Shown in pieces: positions 35,499 through 44,366 of a stretch of DNA of 55,406 bases (position 1 is its first letter; each line of letters opens with the position of its first letter). The notes under the pieces were generated by a model. That model saw only the letters and a list, made by a program, of their open reading frames with translations, was not told the origin of the DNA and made no database searches. Position numbers and translations under genes: made by a program. Source of the DNA: Bacteroidia bacterium. GTDB taxonomy: Bacteria; Bacteroidota; Bacteroidia; Bacteroidales; JAPLDU01. The stretch is from positions 37,433 to 92,838 of the forward strand of contig JAPLDU010000049.1 of NCBI GenBank assembly GCA_026391255.1, read 5' to 3'.

Positions 35499-36983
35499 TC
35501 ATTTCGGATTTTTAAAATTGTCGAATGAATGGTTTCCAAAGTTATTCAATTGCGAACTATTCGGGTCTGCACCTTCTATTAAAATATCGCTGGGAGAACG
35601 GGTACGTTTGGCGAGGGTCAGTTGCCAGTTTTTGTCGCTGATCTCTCCTTTAACATCTGAATGTAATAACCAATATTCGTTTCCAACCAGTTCCGGATTA
35701 TAAAAAATGAACTTGCAATTTGACTGATCGCCGATATGATAATATTGCCAGACTTCATAAGGATAATTGTTAGGTTCATGATCACTGGTAGTAATACTAT
35801 TTGGAGGACCATACTGCAAATACACACGTCCCCGGTCGGTTTCATATCCTTTTTTTATTTGCACACTGTAATTTTTATTGACCGCATTTACCTTGATTTT
35901 ATAAGCCATCCAGGCACCTGCCGGGTCTGCAGGATTTTTATTCGACCAGAAATTGATAATAAATTGCTGCATGAGCTTTGTATCACCAAGTTTCAATAAA
36001 TTATCCCCAAACTCAATTTCTTTAATATCTGATATCGGGTACAGGCATTTGATGTATTCTTTAAGGCTGTCACGGTTGGTTGTAAGGCTGATAAATGATC
36101 CCTCCACTTTAAGAGCTGAAATGTCTTCCATCTTGACTGAATATCCAGGATTACTGCGTTGAAAAAACATCTTTTTTACCGTAAGTAATTGATTATCTCG
36201 GTTACGAGCTTCAATTACAAGATTGTAATTTCCTGAAGGCAGCTCTTTAATTGACATTTTTCCAATCAGCACATTCACGTTTTCAGCTTTCTGCCTCTGA
36301 AATTTCATGAATTCACTCATTGGCTTTTCTGTTTCTGAAGATTCAATCAGGTAACGAAGCAGGAACATTTCATCATTCTTCAGCACTTTACCGGTATTGT
36401 ACAATTCGCAATAAAAAGTAATTACTTCAATATTCTCAGGGAAAAAATCGGAAACATACGGAACCAGGTCATAACCACATTTGGAAAGAATATTTTGTTC
36501 AACTGAGGGTTTGCAGCTCTCAACCAGTTCAATGCCGGAAAATTCAATATTTTCCTTACTGTAATTGATATCAACCGTATTATGATACTCAAAAACCTTT
36601 TTATCACCATTCTGGTCAGTAGCTTTTAAATCTATTTTGTAGTCTCCGCAAGCCAATGAAATTCTCTGCTGGTCAATAAAATTTGGAAATTCTACTGCAT
36701 TATCTTCTATTTCCGGACTTTTGAGAACATACTTACGAAAATCAACCACCTTATCCTCTTTACTAAATATTATCGTAATCTCAACGGATGCCTGAAGTTT
36801 GCCATTCCCGTTTTTTACAAATACTGCCGAATTACCGATGATAGTTATGTAGGTCTCAATGAATGGTCCTTTTTCCGGATTATTGAAAGTACAATAATAT
36901 AAATAGGCTTTTAGATTTCCCGTTGCCGGATAAACTGCCAAACCAGAGATTAACAGGCATATAAATAATATTATTGTTCTCAT
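35499..36983 (-). CDS. GWxTD-domain secreted protein
   Basis: 494 residues, signal peptide at 1-19. A long beta-rich N-terminal part is followed by the GWxTD domain (about 365-480): KGYETDRGRVYLQYGPPN is the domain signature in altered form (GYETD), then NYPYEVWQYYHI and FIFYNPELVGNEYWLLHSD. The domain is common in Bacteroidota secreted proteins and has no established biochemical role. The last part is Asn/Ser-rich. Located between the acyltransferase and a SUI1-like gene with repeats on either side, so operon membership is uncertain. Confidence 0.85.
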   Translation of the reverse strand: MRTIILFICLLISGLAVYPATGNLKAYLYYCTFNNPEKGPFIETYITIIGNSAVFVKNGNGKLQASVEITIIFSKEDKVVDFRKYVLKSPEIEDNAVEFPNFIDQQRISLACGDYKIDLKATDQNGDKKVFEYHNTVDINYSKENIEFSGIELVESCKPSVEQNILSKCGYDLVPYVSDFFPENIEVITFYCELYNTGKVLKNDEMFLLRYLIESSETEKPMSEFMKFQRQKAENVNVLIGKMSIKELPSGNYNLVIEARNRDNQLLTVKKMFFQRSNPGYSVKMEDISALKVEGSFISLTTNRDSLKEYIKCLYPISDIKEIEFGDNLLKLGDTKLMQQFIINFWSNKNPADPAGAWMAYKIKVNAVNKNYSVQIKKGYETDRGRVYLQYGPPNSITTSDHEPNNYPYEVWQYYHIGDQSNCKFIFYNPELVGNEYWLLHSDVKGEISDKNWQLTLAKRTRSPSDILIEGADPNSSQLNNFGNHSFDNFKNPK

Positions 36984-37048
36984 GGCCAGTGATCTTAATT
37001 TTCTGCTAAATTACAACTTATAAGACGAAAAACCAAACCAGAAGTTGT

Positions 37049-37396
37049 TTATCCACCAGATTTCTTAGCATGATATCCTGAACTGGTAAGTATTTCCATC
37101 ACTTTGTCCCTGAAGTCACCCTGTATGATAATCTCATTGTCTTTCACCGATCCACCCGTACCGCATTTCGATTTTAAAAGCCGGCCCAGATCATCCAGGT
37201 CGTCCTTTTTACCTTTAAATCCTGTTACCAGCGTTACAGTTTTGCCTCCCCTGTTTTTCCGGTCAATCATAACCCTTAATTCCTGTTTCCCGGGTGGTAA
37301 TGTCTCATCTTCCTTAGCACCATCGTATTCATATTGAAAAGAAGAATTCGTTGAATACACGATATTGATTTTATGTTTCTTTTTATCTGACTTCAT
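37049..37396 (-). CDS. SUI1/eIF1-like translation factor (YciH family)
   Basis: 115 residues. The C-terminal two-thirds form the SUI1 fold: GKQELRVMIDRKNRGGKTVTLVTG (about 36-59, read in parts), DDLDDLGRLLKSKCGTGGSVKD with the characteristic CGTGG, and EIIIQGDFRDKVMEIL. Bacterial YciH proteins resemble eIF1 and can bias start-codon choice on the 30S subunit, but they are usually dispensable. Length is normal. Upstream is a word array with the TCCGCCTGTGGCGGA palindrome. Confidence 0.9.
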   Translation of the reverse strand: MKSDKKKHKINIVYSTNSSFQYEYDGAKEDETLPPGKQELRVMIDRKNRGGKTVTLVTGFKGKKDDLDDLGRLLKSKCGTGGSVKDNEIIIQGDFRDKVMEILTSSGYHAKKSGG

Positions 37397-37404
37397 ACTG
37401 AAAT

Positions 37405-37503
37405 TAGTGAATGGTGAGTGGTGAATGGTGATCCGCCTGTGGCGGAGTGAGTGGTGAGTTACGACTTACGACTTATTACTTACGACTTATTACTTATTAC
37501 TTA
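37405..37503. repeat. Word array with perfect palindrome
   Basis: GTGAATG/GTGAGTG units, the perfect palindrome TCCGCC-TGT-GGCGGA at 37432-37446, GTGAGTG units, then ACTTACG and ACTTATT units. Same order as the array at 3011 and the one at 19907. Confidence 0.9.
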
Positions 37504-37513
37504 CTACAATTTT

Positions 37514-37542
37514 AAAAAAAGCCTGCCCGGATTGGGCAGGCT
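37514..37542 (-). terminator. Intrinsic terminator of module B cargo gene
   Basis: AGCCTGCCC and GGGCAGGCT pair around a five-base loop, and on the minus strand the stem is followed by seven T. It lies 29 bases beyond the stop of the PKD/T9SS gene. Confidence 0.9.
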
Positions 37543-37570
37543 CATGCAAATATATACTGACGGGAACGGG

Positions 37571-40141
37571 TTACTTAATAAATTTCTTCTGGTTCCACCT
37601 CGATTGGTCATTGTCAATCAGAACGTAATACATACCATGAGGTAGATCAGCAACACTTATACTATGTGTTTGTGTGCCCTGATGCAGATTTAACTCTTCA
37701 TAATAAACAACCTGACCCAGAGTATTCATTATTGAAAACTTAACAGTACCGCTAATATCAGAATTAACGGTCAGGTTCAACAAGTCTTTTACCGGATTGG
37801 GATACACTGAAAGCGCATCATGTATATTGTCTGACATTTCATTAATACCAACGATGATGGTGGTACCGGTGATAACTATCTGTATTCCTGTTACAGAATT
37901 GCTGTTATTATCAAGCGTCACAATGGCCGGGTAGGTGATATGCCCTGTAAGTTCAGTGTAGATTTTATAAGTTCCGAAAGGAAGAGTCTTAAAATCAAAA
38001 TATCCATTGATATCAGTAGATGAATACATCAGCACACTGTCGTTCATATTCATCAGAAGAATAGCAATACCGGCCACTGAATGATCGAGCCGGTCCTTGT
38101 ATGAATTAACTGGAATACTGTCGTTAGGCCAGAACACATTTCCGCTGATAATACCACCACCGGAAGGTACCCAGTTGTACTGGATCAGATTAATATCAGC
38201 ACCTGTTATATCTTCATTAACAATAACCTGCGTAGCTCCTGTCCAGTATATTGCATTCTGATAATAGGTCGGTATATAACCAGGATAGGACACATATGAA
38301 GGAATAGCATAAATAATATATGTATCAGCTACAACATCACCGAATTCGTAGTATCCGTCTGATACATTACCTGCATAAATTGAACCGGTCTGTCCCATGA
38401 GTAAAACAGCACAATTATTCACAGCTACCCCGTTTGCATAAACATTTCCTGATACCGTATAATTACCTGCTCCCACAATAATTGAATGACAATAAGTTTC
38501 AGTACAGCTATCTGAAGAAATAATATTCAGGCAAACCTCGTAAGTGCCCGGAAGTGTATAAGTATGAACAGGATTCTGGTTAGTGGAATATGATCCGTCA
38601 CCGAAATTCCAGTTACTTGTATACACACCGTTAATCACATAAGTCTGGTTCATAAACCAGTATGAATAACCGACAGGATTTGTGCCATATGAGAAAAATG
38701 CCTGGCAATTCCCCTGGGGATTGGAATTGAAATAAAAATACAAGCAGTATTGGTCAATACACCCTGAGGCAGTATGAATAGTAAGACAAACATTGTAATA
38801 TCCTTCTGCAGGAAAAAGATGAACAGGATTTTCGTCAGTTGAAGAAGTACCATCACCAAAATCCCAGTGCCAGGTCATTGCGCCGCCGGTGGATACATCA
38901 ATAAACTGGCTTCCTCCATCTGCACTGATTCCATTGTAATAAAAAGCTGCGTGGCAACCATCATAATTTATACTGTCTGGAAAAGAAAGATACTGGCAGT
39001 ATGTATCGGTACAGGTCCCTGCCGTGATCGTGAGACAAACCTGGTAAGTGCCGGGATCATTAAAACACTGGTCGGGATTCTGATCTGTGGAAATATTTCC
39101 ATTTCCAAAGTCCCAATACCAGCTATCAATATTTGCACCTGAATAAGACTCATCAATAAAAGCCATTCCCCAACCTATAAAGCAATAAACAGAATTTGGG
39201 TCTGTTGAATAATAAGCCTGGCAAGCAGACTGATTATTTCCCTGGTAATAGATCGAATCACAATATGTACTGGTACAGGTTATGTTACCATCAGGATCAA
39301 CTGAACTAATGGTCAGGCAAACAAAATAAGAGCCTGTCATTTGATATATGTGAACCGGATTTTGCTCTGTGGAAGATGTTCCATCACCAAAACTCCAATT
39401 CCAGGTGTCAGGGTTTCCTGAAGATGCATCGTAAAATTGATTTTGGGAAGTGTTGGATGGATTGCTGTACCAAAAATCTGCCTGACAGCCGGGAGGATTG
39501 ATAATACTATCACCTGCATATACTGATTCACAATAAGTGTCAGTACAACCATCGGCAGATGTAATGGTAAGGCAGACCTGGTAAAATCCCGGCATCATGA
39601 AACACTCAGAGGGATTTTCATCTGACGAGAAATCAAAGTTTCCAAAAGTCCATTGGTAACTAACAACAGAACCAGAGGATTGTGAATTATTGACAAACGT
39701 TAATGCCGGGCCTCCTCCCGGACATATCATATTCACTTCCGGATAGTACGAAAATCCGGCTACGCATCCTGAGGGTGGATTATTATCGATACAAATCTGA
39801 AAATTTACAACCGCATTTTGCACTGAGCTTTGAACATACTGTGAATAGTAGGTATTCTGGCTGCAGTTACCGAAAGTGTATACAATATATAAACCAGAAG
39901 TAAAATAATTTACATTAATAGTTGCCGAATAATCACCATTATTATCCGTGATAGCCATAAAAACCTGGACAGGTGGCCCAACCGGTCCTGTACTGTCAGC
40001 AAAAGATATAAATACCTGCTGATCCGGGACAGGACCTCCGTTCTGATCGGTAACCTGGCCGGTCACCACCAGCGGCGGAACCTGGGCAAAAACCATTATT
40101 CCGCTTATGATGAATATTAAACTAAATAAAAGCTTTTTCAT
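37571..40141 (-). CDS. T9SS-secreted PKD-repeat protein, module B cargo
   Basis: 856 residues from the ATG at 40141, opening a signal peptide (KKLLFSLIFIISGIMVFAQ). A transthyretin-like domain comes first (TGQVTDQNGGPVPDQQ). Then come about six PKD-type repeats, each with the W-FGDG core (WNWSFGDGTSST, WYWDFGNGNIST, WHWDFGDGTSST, SNWNFGDGSYST) and the YQVCLTI / CTDTYC pattern, which is unusually Cys-rich. The carrier region shared with the module A cargo follows (CAVLLMGQTG, YYQNAIYWTGAT), and a type A sorting domain (VYPNPVKDLLNL to KKFIK) ends the protein. Probably a surface-attached structural or adhesive protein. Follows the barrel gene by 158 bases. Confidence 0.9.
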   Translation of the reverse strand: MKKLLFSLIFIISGIMVFAQVPPLVVTGQVTDQNGGPVPDQQVFISFADSTGPVGPPVQVFMAITDNNGDYSATINVNYFTSGLYIVYTFGNCSQNTYYSQYVQSSVQNAVVNFQICIDNNPPSGCVAGFSYYPEVNMICPGGGPALTFVNNSQSSGSVVSYQWTFGNFDFSSDENPSECFMMPGFYQVCLTITSADGCTDTYCESVYAGDSIINPPGCQADFWYSNPSNTSQNQFYDASSGNPDTWNWSFGDGTSSTEQNPVHIYQMTGSYFVCLTISSVDPDGNITCTSTYCDSIYYQGNNQSACQAYYSTDPNSVYCFIGWGMAFIDESYSGANIDSWYWDFGNGNISTDQNPDQCFNDPGTYQVCLTITAGTCTDTYCQYLSFPDSINYDGCHAAFYYNGISADGGSQFIDVSTGGAMTWHWDFGDGTSSTDENPVHLFPAEGYYNVCLTIHTASGCIDQYCLYFYFNSNPQGNCQAFFSYGTNPVGYSYWFMNQTYVINGVYTSNWNFGDGSYSTNQNPVHTYTLPGTYEVCLNIISSDSCTETYCHSIIVGAGNYTVSGNVYANGVAVNNCAVLLMGQTGSIYAGNVSDGYYEFGDVVADTYIIYAIPSYVSYPGYIPTYYQNAIYWTGATQVIVNEDITGADINLIQYNWVPSGGGIISGNVFWPNDSIPVNSYKDRLDHSVAGIAILLMNMNDSVLMYSSTDINGYFDFKTLPFGTYKIYTELTGHITYPAIVTLDNNSNSVTGIQIVITGTTIIVGINEMSDNIHDALSVYPNPVKDLLNLTVNSDISGTVKFSIMNTLGQVVYYEELNLHQGTQTHSISVADLPHGMYYVLIDNDQSRWNQKKFIK

Positions 40142-40172
40142 ATGCAAATATTTTTGACCAACATATATCAGA

Positions 40173-40268
40173 CGTTTACGAATTACGATTTACGAATTAC
40201 GATTTACGAATTATGAATTACGATTTACGAATTACGAATTACGACTTACGACTTATGACTTACGACTT
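40173..40268. repeat. Heptad array (ATTTACG / AATTACG / ACTTACG)
   Basis: About 13 tandem 7-bp words between the anchored barrel gene and cargo gene of module B: first AATTACG/ATTTACG, then ACTTACG/ACTTATG. Confidence 0.9.
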
Positions 40269-40299
40269 AAAATTATTGTCTGTTAACCCTGAATAGTGA

Positions 40300-41859
40300 C
40301 TAAAAATCATATTTAATTCCAAATCTCACACCTGCAGAATTGAGCGACTGTCTGAAAGGGTTCTCATTCCCGTAAATTGAATTAAGGTTCTGCCGGTAAA
40401 ATGGTTCAGCAACCAGTGAAAATCTGTCATTGAAACGGTAATTCAATTCCACCGCCAACATCCATGACCAGTTCAGTTTTAAAAATGGCAGTTTATTTTT
40501 ATCCAAATCAATAATGGCAACATTATCATTAAATGATAGTGTCCTTCCTTTGGCGTTCAGCAATATGCCTGCCACACCTCCTACCCTTGGTACTATTGAG
40601 AATCTTTCGTACCTGAATTCATAGCCCACTGAAAATGGCACTTCGAGGTATGTATAAGTATTAAGATTATTATAATATTTAGTGTTTGTCGATGTGTAGG
40701 TCTGGTGTACAATAGTGGTAACGGAAGTATCGTGCCAGGTATGGGTAATCACTGGAGCGTAAACGTAAAAGTGATGTATGGGATCATATTCCCATTGATG
40801 GCCTGTGGTATCAGTAGAGTAATAACCACCCGGGGTGACATGCGGGTAAGAAATTGTATCAGTGGTCTTCGTCGTTATGGTATCATTATAGTTAGTACTG
40901 AACTTGGCATAAGTAAATCCCAGGTTGAATCTCCAGTGCCTGTATTGTATTCCTCCTTCAGCTCCGGCAATAAATCCGGAACCTGAAGAAGTGGCGTTTT
41001 TAAGTCGTCTCAGGTCATTGGAAAATTCATCCGATTTTGCTGCAAAACCGCCGGAAGTAATAACAGGTGAAACGAAAGCTTCCACTGACCAGACCGGCTT
41101 ATCTTTTGATTTTCCTGAAGGTACAAAGGTCATGGTATCGTAAGTATAAATAGTATCGAACACATGTATCCTGATGGTATCATAAATAATCACATCCTGC
41201 TCTTTTTCCGTCTCAGTCTCTGTCTGATCCTGCTCAACGGAAGATTTTGCAATATTCCCGGAAAGTTTACCCGGAATTGAAATCTGCACATCTTTATTTC
41301 CGGTATTACCTGAGAGATCATTGAAAAATGAGTCATCTTCATTAGAAGCAGTTTCGATGTTATTCATGACTTTTGAACCATTTTCAATGATATTTCCGGC
41401 ATTGATTTTATTGCTTGTGCTCTGATCCGGATTTTCAGAATTATTATAGTGTAAATTCCCCTTTACCTGTTCTTTTATATTTCCGGTTTTTACTGACTTT
41501 TCATTACTGATTCCTATTTTTGCTGTTATTGTATTTTGTATTGTTTCTGAATTTGGATTTTTTTCGGTCACAGCTGTCTTTCCCTGGCTTAAAGAATGTG
41601 TGGAAACTGAATTTTTAACCGAACTGATTTCAGAGCCGGTCTGAGGTATTTTATCTGACATCAGCTTACCTCCTACGATGGTTGCTGTAAGAATCCCGGC
41701 TACATAATAAACATTGAAAGTACTGACACTGAACCTGAAAAATTTCCAGAGCCATAATTTCCTGCTTATATTGCTCCAGGCACTTTTCGAAGGTTCAATG
41801 CGAAATCCTTCGAATGAACTCCTGAACAGGTCATTTATTTCTTTATATTCTTGACTCAT
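40300..41859 (-). CDS. Inner-membrane-anchored protein with C-terminal beta-barrel; putative anti-sigma regulator B
   Basis: 519 residues, same plan as its module A counterpart. Residues 1-45 cytoplasmic with FEGFRIEPSKSAWSNI, a Bacteroidota N-terminal motif seen in sigma-linked porin-family proteins. Membrane helix about 49-66 (NVYYVAGILTATIVGG). A Ser/Asn/Thr/Glu-rich linker of about 180 residues follows. From about 250 the chain is beta-barrel-like (WSVEAFVSPVITSG, HWRFNLGFTYAKF, YTYLEVPFSVGYEF, GVRFGIKYDF). The start overlaps the ECF sigma gene by 17 bases, a strong coupling signal. Model: periplasmic or outer-membrane changes are passed through the chain to release or hold the sigma factor. 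Confidence 0.65.
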   Translation of the reverse strand: MSQEYKEINDLFRSSFEGFRIEPSKSAWSNISRKLWLWKFFRFSVSTFNVYYVAGILTATIVGGKLMSDKIPQTGSEISSVKNSVSTHSLSQGKTAVTEKNPNSETIQNTITAKIGISNEKSVKTGNIKEQVKGNLHYNNSENPDQSTSNKINAGNIIENGSKVMNNIETASNEDDSFFNDLSGNTGNKDVQISIPGKLSGNIAKSSVEQDQTETETEKEQDVIIYDTIRIHVFDTIYTYDTMTFVPSGKSKDKPVWSVEAFVSPVITSGGFAAKSDEFSNDLRRLKNATSSGSGFIAGAEGGIQYRHWRFNLGFTYAKFSTNYNDTITTKTTDTISYPHVTPGGYYSTDTTGHQWEYDPIHHFYVYAPVITHTWHDTSVTTIVHQTYTSTNTKYYNNLNTYTYLEVPFSVGYEFRYERFSIVPRVGGVAGILLNAKGRTLSFNDNVAIIDLDKNKLPFLKLNWSWMLAVELNYRFNDRFSLVAEPFYRQNLNSIYGNENPFRQSLNSAGVRFGIKYDF

Positions 41860-42424
41860 TTTCCTTTAGTATTATACCAGGCATCCGTTCTTTGCTTAAC
41901 TCATTCAGTTTCATCTGAATTATCTTTCTTGCCCTGGAAAATTGAGATTTTGAGGTGTTTACGTCGATTTTCAGCATTTCGGCTATTTCTTTATGCATAT
42001 AGCCTTCAACTGCATACAGGTTAAAAACCATCTGGTAGCCACGGGGCAGATCCCTGATGACCTGCAGAAGTTCTTCCTGCGTAAAATCAGCATCAATCAC
42101 CACATTTTCATCAATTTTTGATTCTTTAACATCAGTAATATCCTGTTGATAATAATGCTTCACATTTTGCCGGAATTGCGAGATTGCCGTGTTCACAACA
42201 ATTCTTCGCATCCATCCTTCAAATGAACCTATACCGGCATATTGTTTTATATTTGTAAATATTTTTAAAAAAGCTTCCTGTAAAACATCTTCTGCTTCAG
42301 AACGGTCTCTTGTATAACGACTGCAAACACCCAAAAAAACAGATGAATACTTTTCATATAGTATCTTCTGCGCTTTCCGGTCTTGCTTCAGGCATCCCTC
42401 TATAAGCTGCTTTTCGTTAACCAT
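41843..42424 (-). CDS. ECF sigma factor of module B
   Basis: 193 residues from the ATG at 42424 (a TTG directly upstream is less likely). Region 2: SEAEDVLQEAFLKIFTNIKQY (about 42-62, read in parts) and GSFEGWMRRIVVNTAI. Region 4: LPRGYQMVFNLYAVEGYMH then KEIAEMLKIDVNTSKSQFSRAR. Strong similarity to the module A sigma factor supports a duplication of the whole locus. The 3' end overlaps the partner gene by 17 bases, so the two proteins are made in a fixed ratio. Target promoters are unknown; the linked cargo gene is the first candidate. Confidence 0.9.
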   Translation of the reverse strand: MVNEKQLIEGCLKQDRKAQKILYEKYSSVFLGVCSRYTRDRSEAEDVLQEAFLKIFTNIKQYAGIGSFEGWMRRIVVNTAISQFRQNVKHYYQQDITDVKESKIDENVVIDADFTQEELLQVIRDLPRGYQMVFNLYAVEGYMHKEIAEMLKIDVNTSKSQFSRARKIIQMKLNELSKERMPGIILKENESRI

Positions 42425-42572
42425 CAACTCGTCCCGTAATTATCAGACTGAAACATGTAAAAAAAGGTTGCATCAGGGTAGTTTTATTCCATCCTGAAAT
42501 TTTCTGATATTTGGCACAAATTTAAAGTAAAATAGTTACAATTATTCTGATTCATTCTTAATCTCTTTATTA

Positions 42573-43367
42573 ATGAAGCAATACCTGGATTTATTGAGTC
42601 ACGTCCTGGAAAACGGAATCGAAAAGAAAGACCGTACCGGAACCGGTACTATCAGTGTTTTCGGTTACCAGATGAGATTTGATCTTGCTAATGGTTTTCC
42701 CTTACTTACCACAAAAAAATTGCATACCCGATCGATAATATATGAATTGCTGTGGTTTCTTACCGGAGATACCAATATTAAATATCTGAATGACAATAAA
42801 GTATCTATTTGGAACGAATGGGCAGATGAAAACGGAGACCTCGGACCGGTTTATGGTCATCAATGGAGGTCATGGATTTCAGTTGAAAACAGTACAATAG
42901 ATCAGGTTTCCGGTCTGATCAGCTCTCTGAAAACAAACCCTGATTCGAGACGACACATCATCAGTGCCTGGAATGTTGGGGATATTGAAAAAATGGCACT
43001 TCCGCCCTGCCATGTTCTTTTCCAGTTTTATGTTTCCGGGGGCAGGTTATCATGCCAGTTGTACCAGCGAAGCGCTGATATCTTCCTTGGCGTTCCTTTC
43101 AATATTGCCTCCTATTCTCTGCTGACCATGATGATAGCGCAAGTGACCGGTTATCAGGCAGGTGAATTTATTCATACTTTTGGCGATGCACATATTTATT
43201 TAAATCATCTTGAACAGGTCAGGCTTCAACTTGGCAGGGAACCCAGGAAACTGCCTGAAATGATTCTTAATCCACGCATCAGTAACATCTTTGATTTTCA
43301 TTTTGAAGATTTCAGTTTAATAAATTATGACCCATACCCTCACATCAAAGGAGATATTTCAGTTTAG
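42573..43367 (+). CDS. thyA: Thymidylate synthase
   Basis: 264 residues, identical in length to the E. coli enzyme. It methylates dUMP to dTMP with methylene-tetrahydrofolate. The nucleophile is Cys146 in [11 protein letters not shown]; also seen are RTGTGT (21-26), the arginine pair in SRRHI (125-129), [14 protein letters not shown] and [12 protein letters not shown] at the end. Divergent from the module B sigma gene and followed after 35 bases by folA, which regenerates the folate it oxidises. A small array of CACATTAT words lies in between. Confidence 0.97.
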   Translation: MKQYLDLLSHVLENGIEKKDRTGTGTISVFGYQMRFDLANGFPLLTTKKLHTRSIIYELLWFLTGDTNIKYLNDNKVSIWNEWADENGDLGPVYGHQWRSWISVENSTIDQVSGLISSLKTNPDSRRHIISAWNVGDIEKMALPPCHVLFQFYVSGGRLSCQLYQRSADIFLGVPFNIASYSLLTMMIAQVTGYQAGEFIHTFGDAHIYLNHLEQVRLQLGREPRKLPEMILNPRISNIFDFHFEDFSLINYDPYPHIKGDISV

Positions 43368-43369
43368 GC

Positions 43370-43400
43370 ACATTATCACATTATTACATTATCACATTAA
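43370..43400. repeat. Short 8-bp word array between thyA and folA
   Basis: Four units of CACATTAT/TACATTAT fill the gap between the stop of thyA and the start of folA. Confidence 0.7.
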
Positions 43401-43402
43401 TT

Positions 43403-43936
43403 ATGAGCAAGCTTATTTCCATAATTGTAGCTATTGCCGACAATAATGCCATTGGGAAAGATAACAAGTTACTCTGTCATCTTCCGGCTGATCTTAAACG
43501 TTTTAAGCAACTTACAACAGGTCATCCGGTGATCATGGGGAAAAATACCTATTTATCTTTACCCATCCGACCTTTACCAGCCAGAATAAATATTGTTATT
43601 ACCGATGATCAGCAGGATTATTTTGAAGGCTGTACCATGGCCTACTCCATCGAAGATGCCGTTAATAAATGCCCCGAAGAAGAATGTTTTGTCATCGGAG
43701 GAGGGTTGGTTTACCGGCAGTTTCTTCCCATTGCCGACAGACTATATATTACCCGGGTACATAAATCATTTGAAGCAGATACCTTCTTTCCTGATATTCA
43801 ACAGTCCGAATGGGAACTTCTGGAAGAACCTGTCACATTAACCGACGACAAAAGCCAGGTCTCATTTACCTTTCTGGTATATGAGAAGGCAATAGGCAAA
43901 AGTAATAAGTCAAAAGTATTAAGTGACAAATTTTAA
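43403..43936 (+). CDS. folA: Dihydrofolate reductase
   Basis: 177 residues. It reduces dihydrofolate to tetrahydrofolate with NADPH. Seen: IIVAIADNNAIGKDNKLLCHLPADLKRFK with the substrate-binding acidic residue in PADLKRFK (about 27-34), the cofactor stretch VIMGKNTYLSLP (about 43-54), FVIGGGLVYRQFL (about 93-105) with the GG pair, and YITRVHKSFEADTFFP. The last dozen residues (GKSNKSKVLSDKF) are an extension encoded by a repeat-like AAGTAATAAGT sequence. Thus the 3' end of the gene runs into a word array and the C-terminus may be array-derived. Confidence 0.95.
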   Translation: MSKLISIIVAIADNNAIGKDNKLLCHLPADLKRFKQLTTGHPVIMGKNTYLSLPIRPLPARINIVITDDQQDYFEGCTMAYSIEDAVNKCPEEECFVIGGGLVYRQFLPIADRLYITRVHKSFEADTFFPDIQQSEWELLEEPVTLTDDKSQVSFTFLVYEKAIGKSNKSKVLSDKF

Positions 43937-43952
43937 ATCTCAGAAAATCCTG

Positions 43953-44029
43953 ATACTTGATACCTGATACTTGATACTTATAATTCATAATTCATAACTC
44001 ATAATTTATAACTCATAATTCATAATTAT
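43953..44029. repeat. Word array (GATACTT, then AATTCAT)
   Basis: Units GATACTT/GATACCT followed by AATTCAT/AACTCAT units lie between folA and tRNA-Leu. The array ends just before a TATTTTTG -7 element (44037-44044). Confidence 0.85.
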
Positions 44030-44036
44030 AAAAGAT

Positions 44037-44044
44037 TATTTTTG
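44037..44044 (+). promoter_or_regulatory. Candidate -7 element of tRNA-Leu
   Basis: TATTTTTG matches TAnnTTTG exactly, 21 bases before the tRNA. No TTTG is found 19-21 bases upstream, where the repeat array ends, so the -33 part is weak. Confidence 0.5.
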
Positions 44045-44065
44045 CTGCCCTGTTTTCTTAAATAA

Positions 44066-44149
44066 GCCCGGATGGCGGAATAGGTAGACGCGCTGGTCTC
44101 AAAAACCAGTGGGAGTTCTCCCGTGCCGGTTCGATTCCGGCTCCGGGTA
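44066..44149 (+). tRNA. tRNA-Leu (anticodon CAA)
   Basis: 84 bases. The acceptor GCCCGGA pairs with TCCGGGT (one G-T pair). The anticodon arm CTGGT-CTCAAAA-ACCAG has anticodon CAA. A long variable arm (GGGAGTTCTCCC) marks a class II tRNA, and the T arm GCCGG-TTCGATT-CCGGC is intact. The 3' CCA is not encoded. Followed by a strong terminator. Confidence 0.97.
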
Positions 44150-44162
44150 CATAATTATTTTG

Positions 44163-44199
44163 AATGACTGCAAGCTGTATAATTTGCAGTCATTTTTTT
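44163..44199 (+). terminator. Intrinsic terminator of tRNA-Leu
   Basis: AATGACTGCAA (44163-44173) pairs perfectly with TTGCAGTCATT (44184-44194), followed by a run of T. Confidence 0.92.
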
Positions 44200-44366
44200 A
44201 TTAATATATCAGGCTGAATTTGATGTATTTATTATCGAAGTTGTATGAATTTTGATCGATATCAGAGTATCAGCGGAAGCTCACAAATGAGCATTTTTCA
44301 AACGCTGAATAGTATTATATGAGGTATTCCTCGTATTTTTACCCCGGCAAACAAATTTCAAAATCT

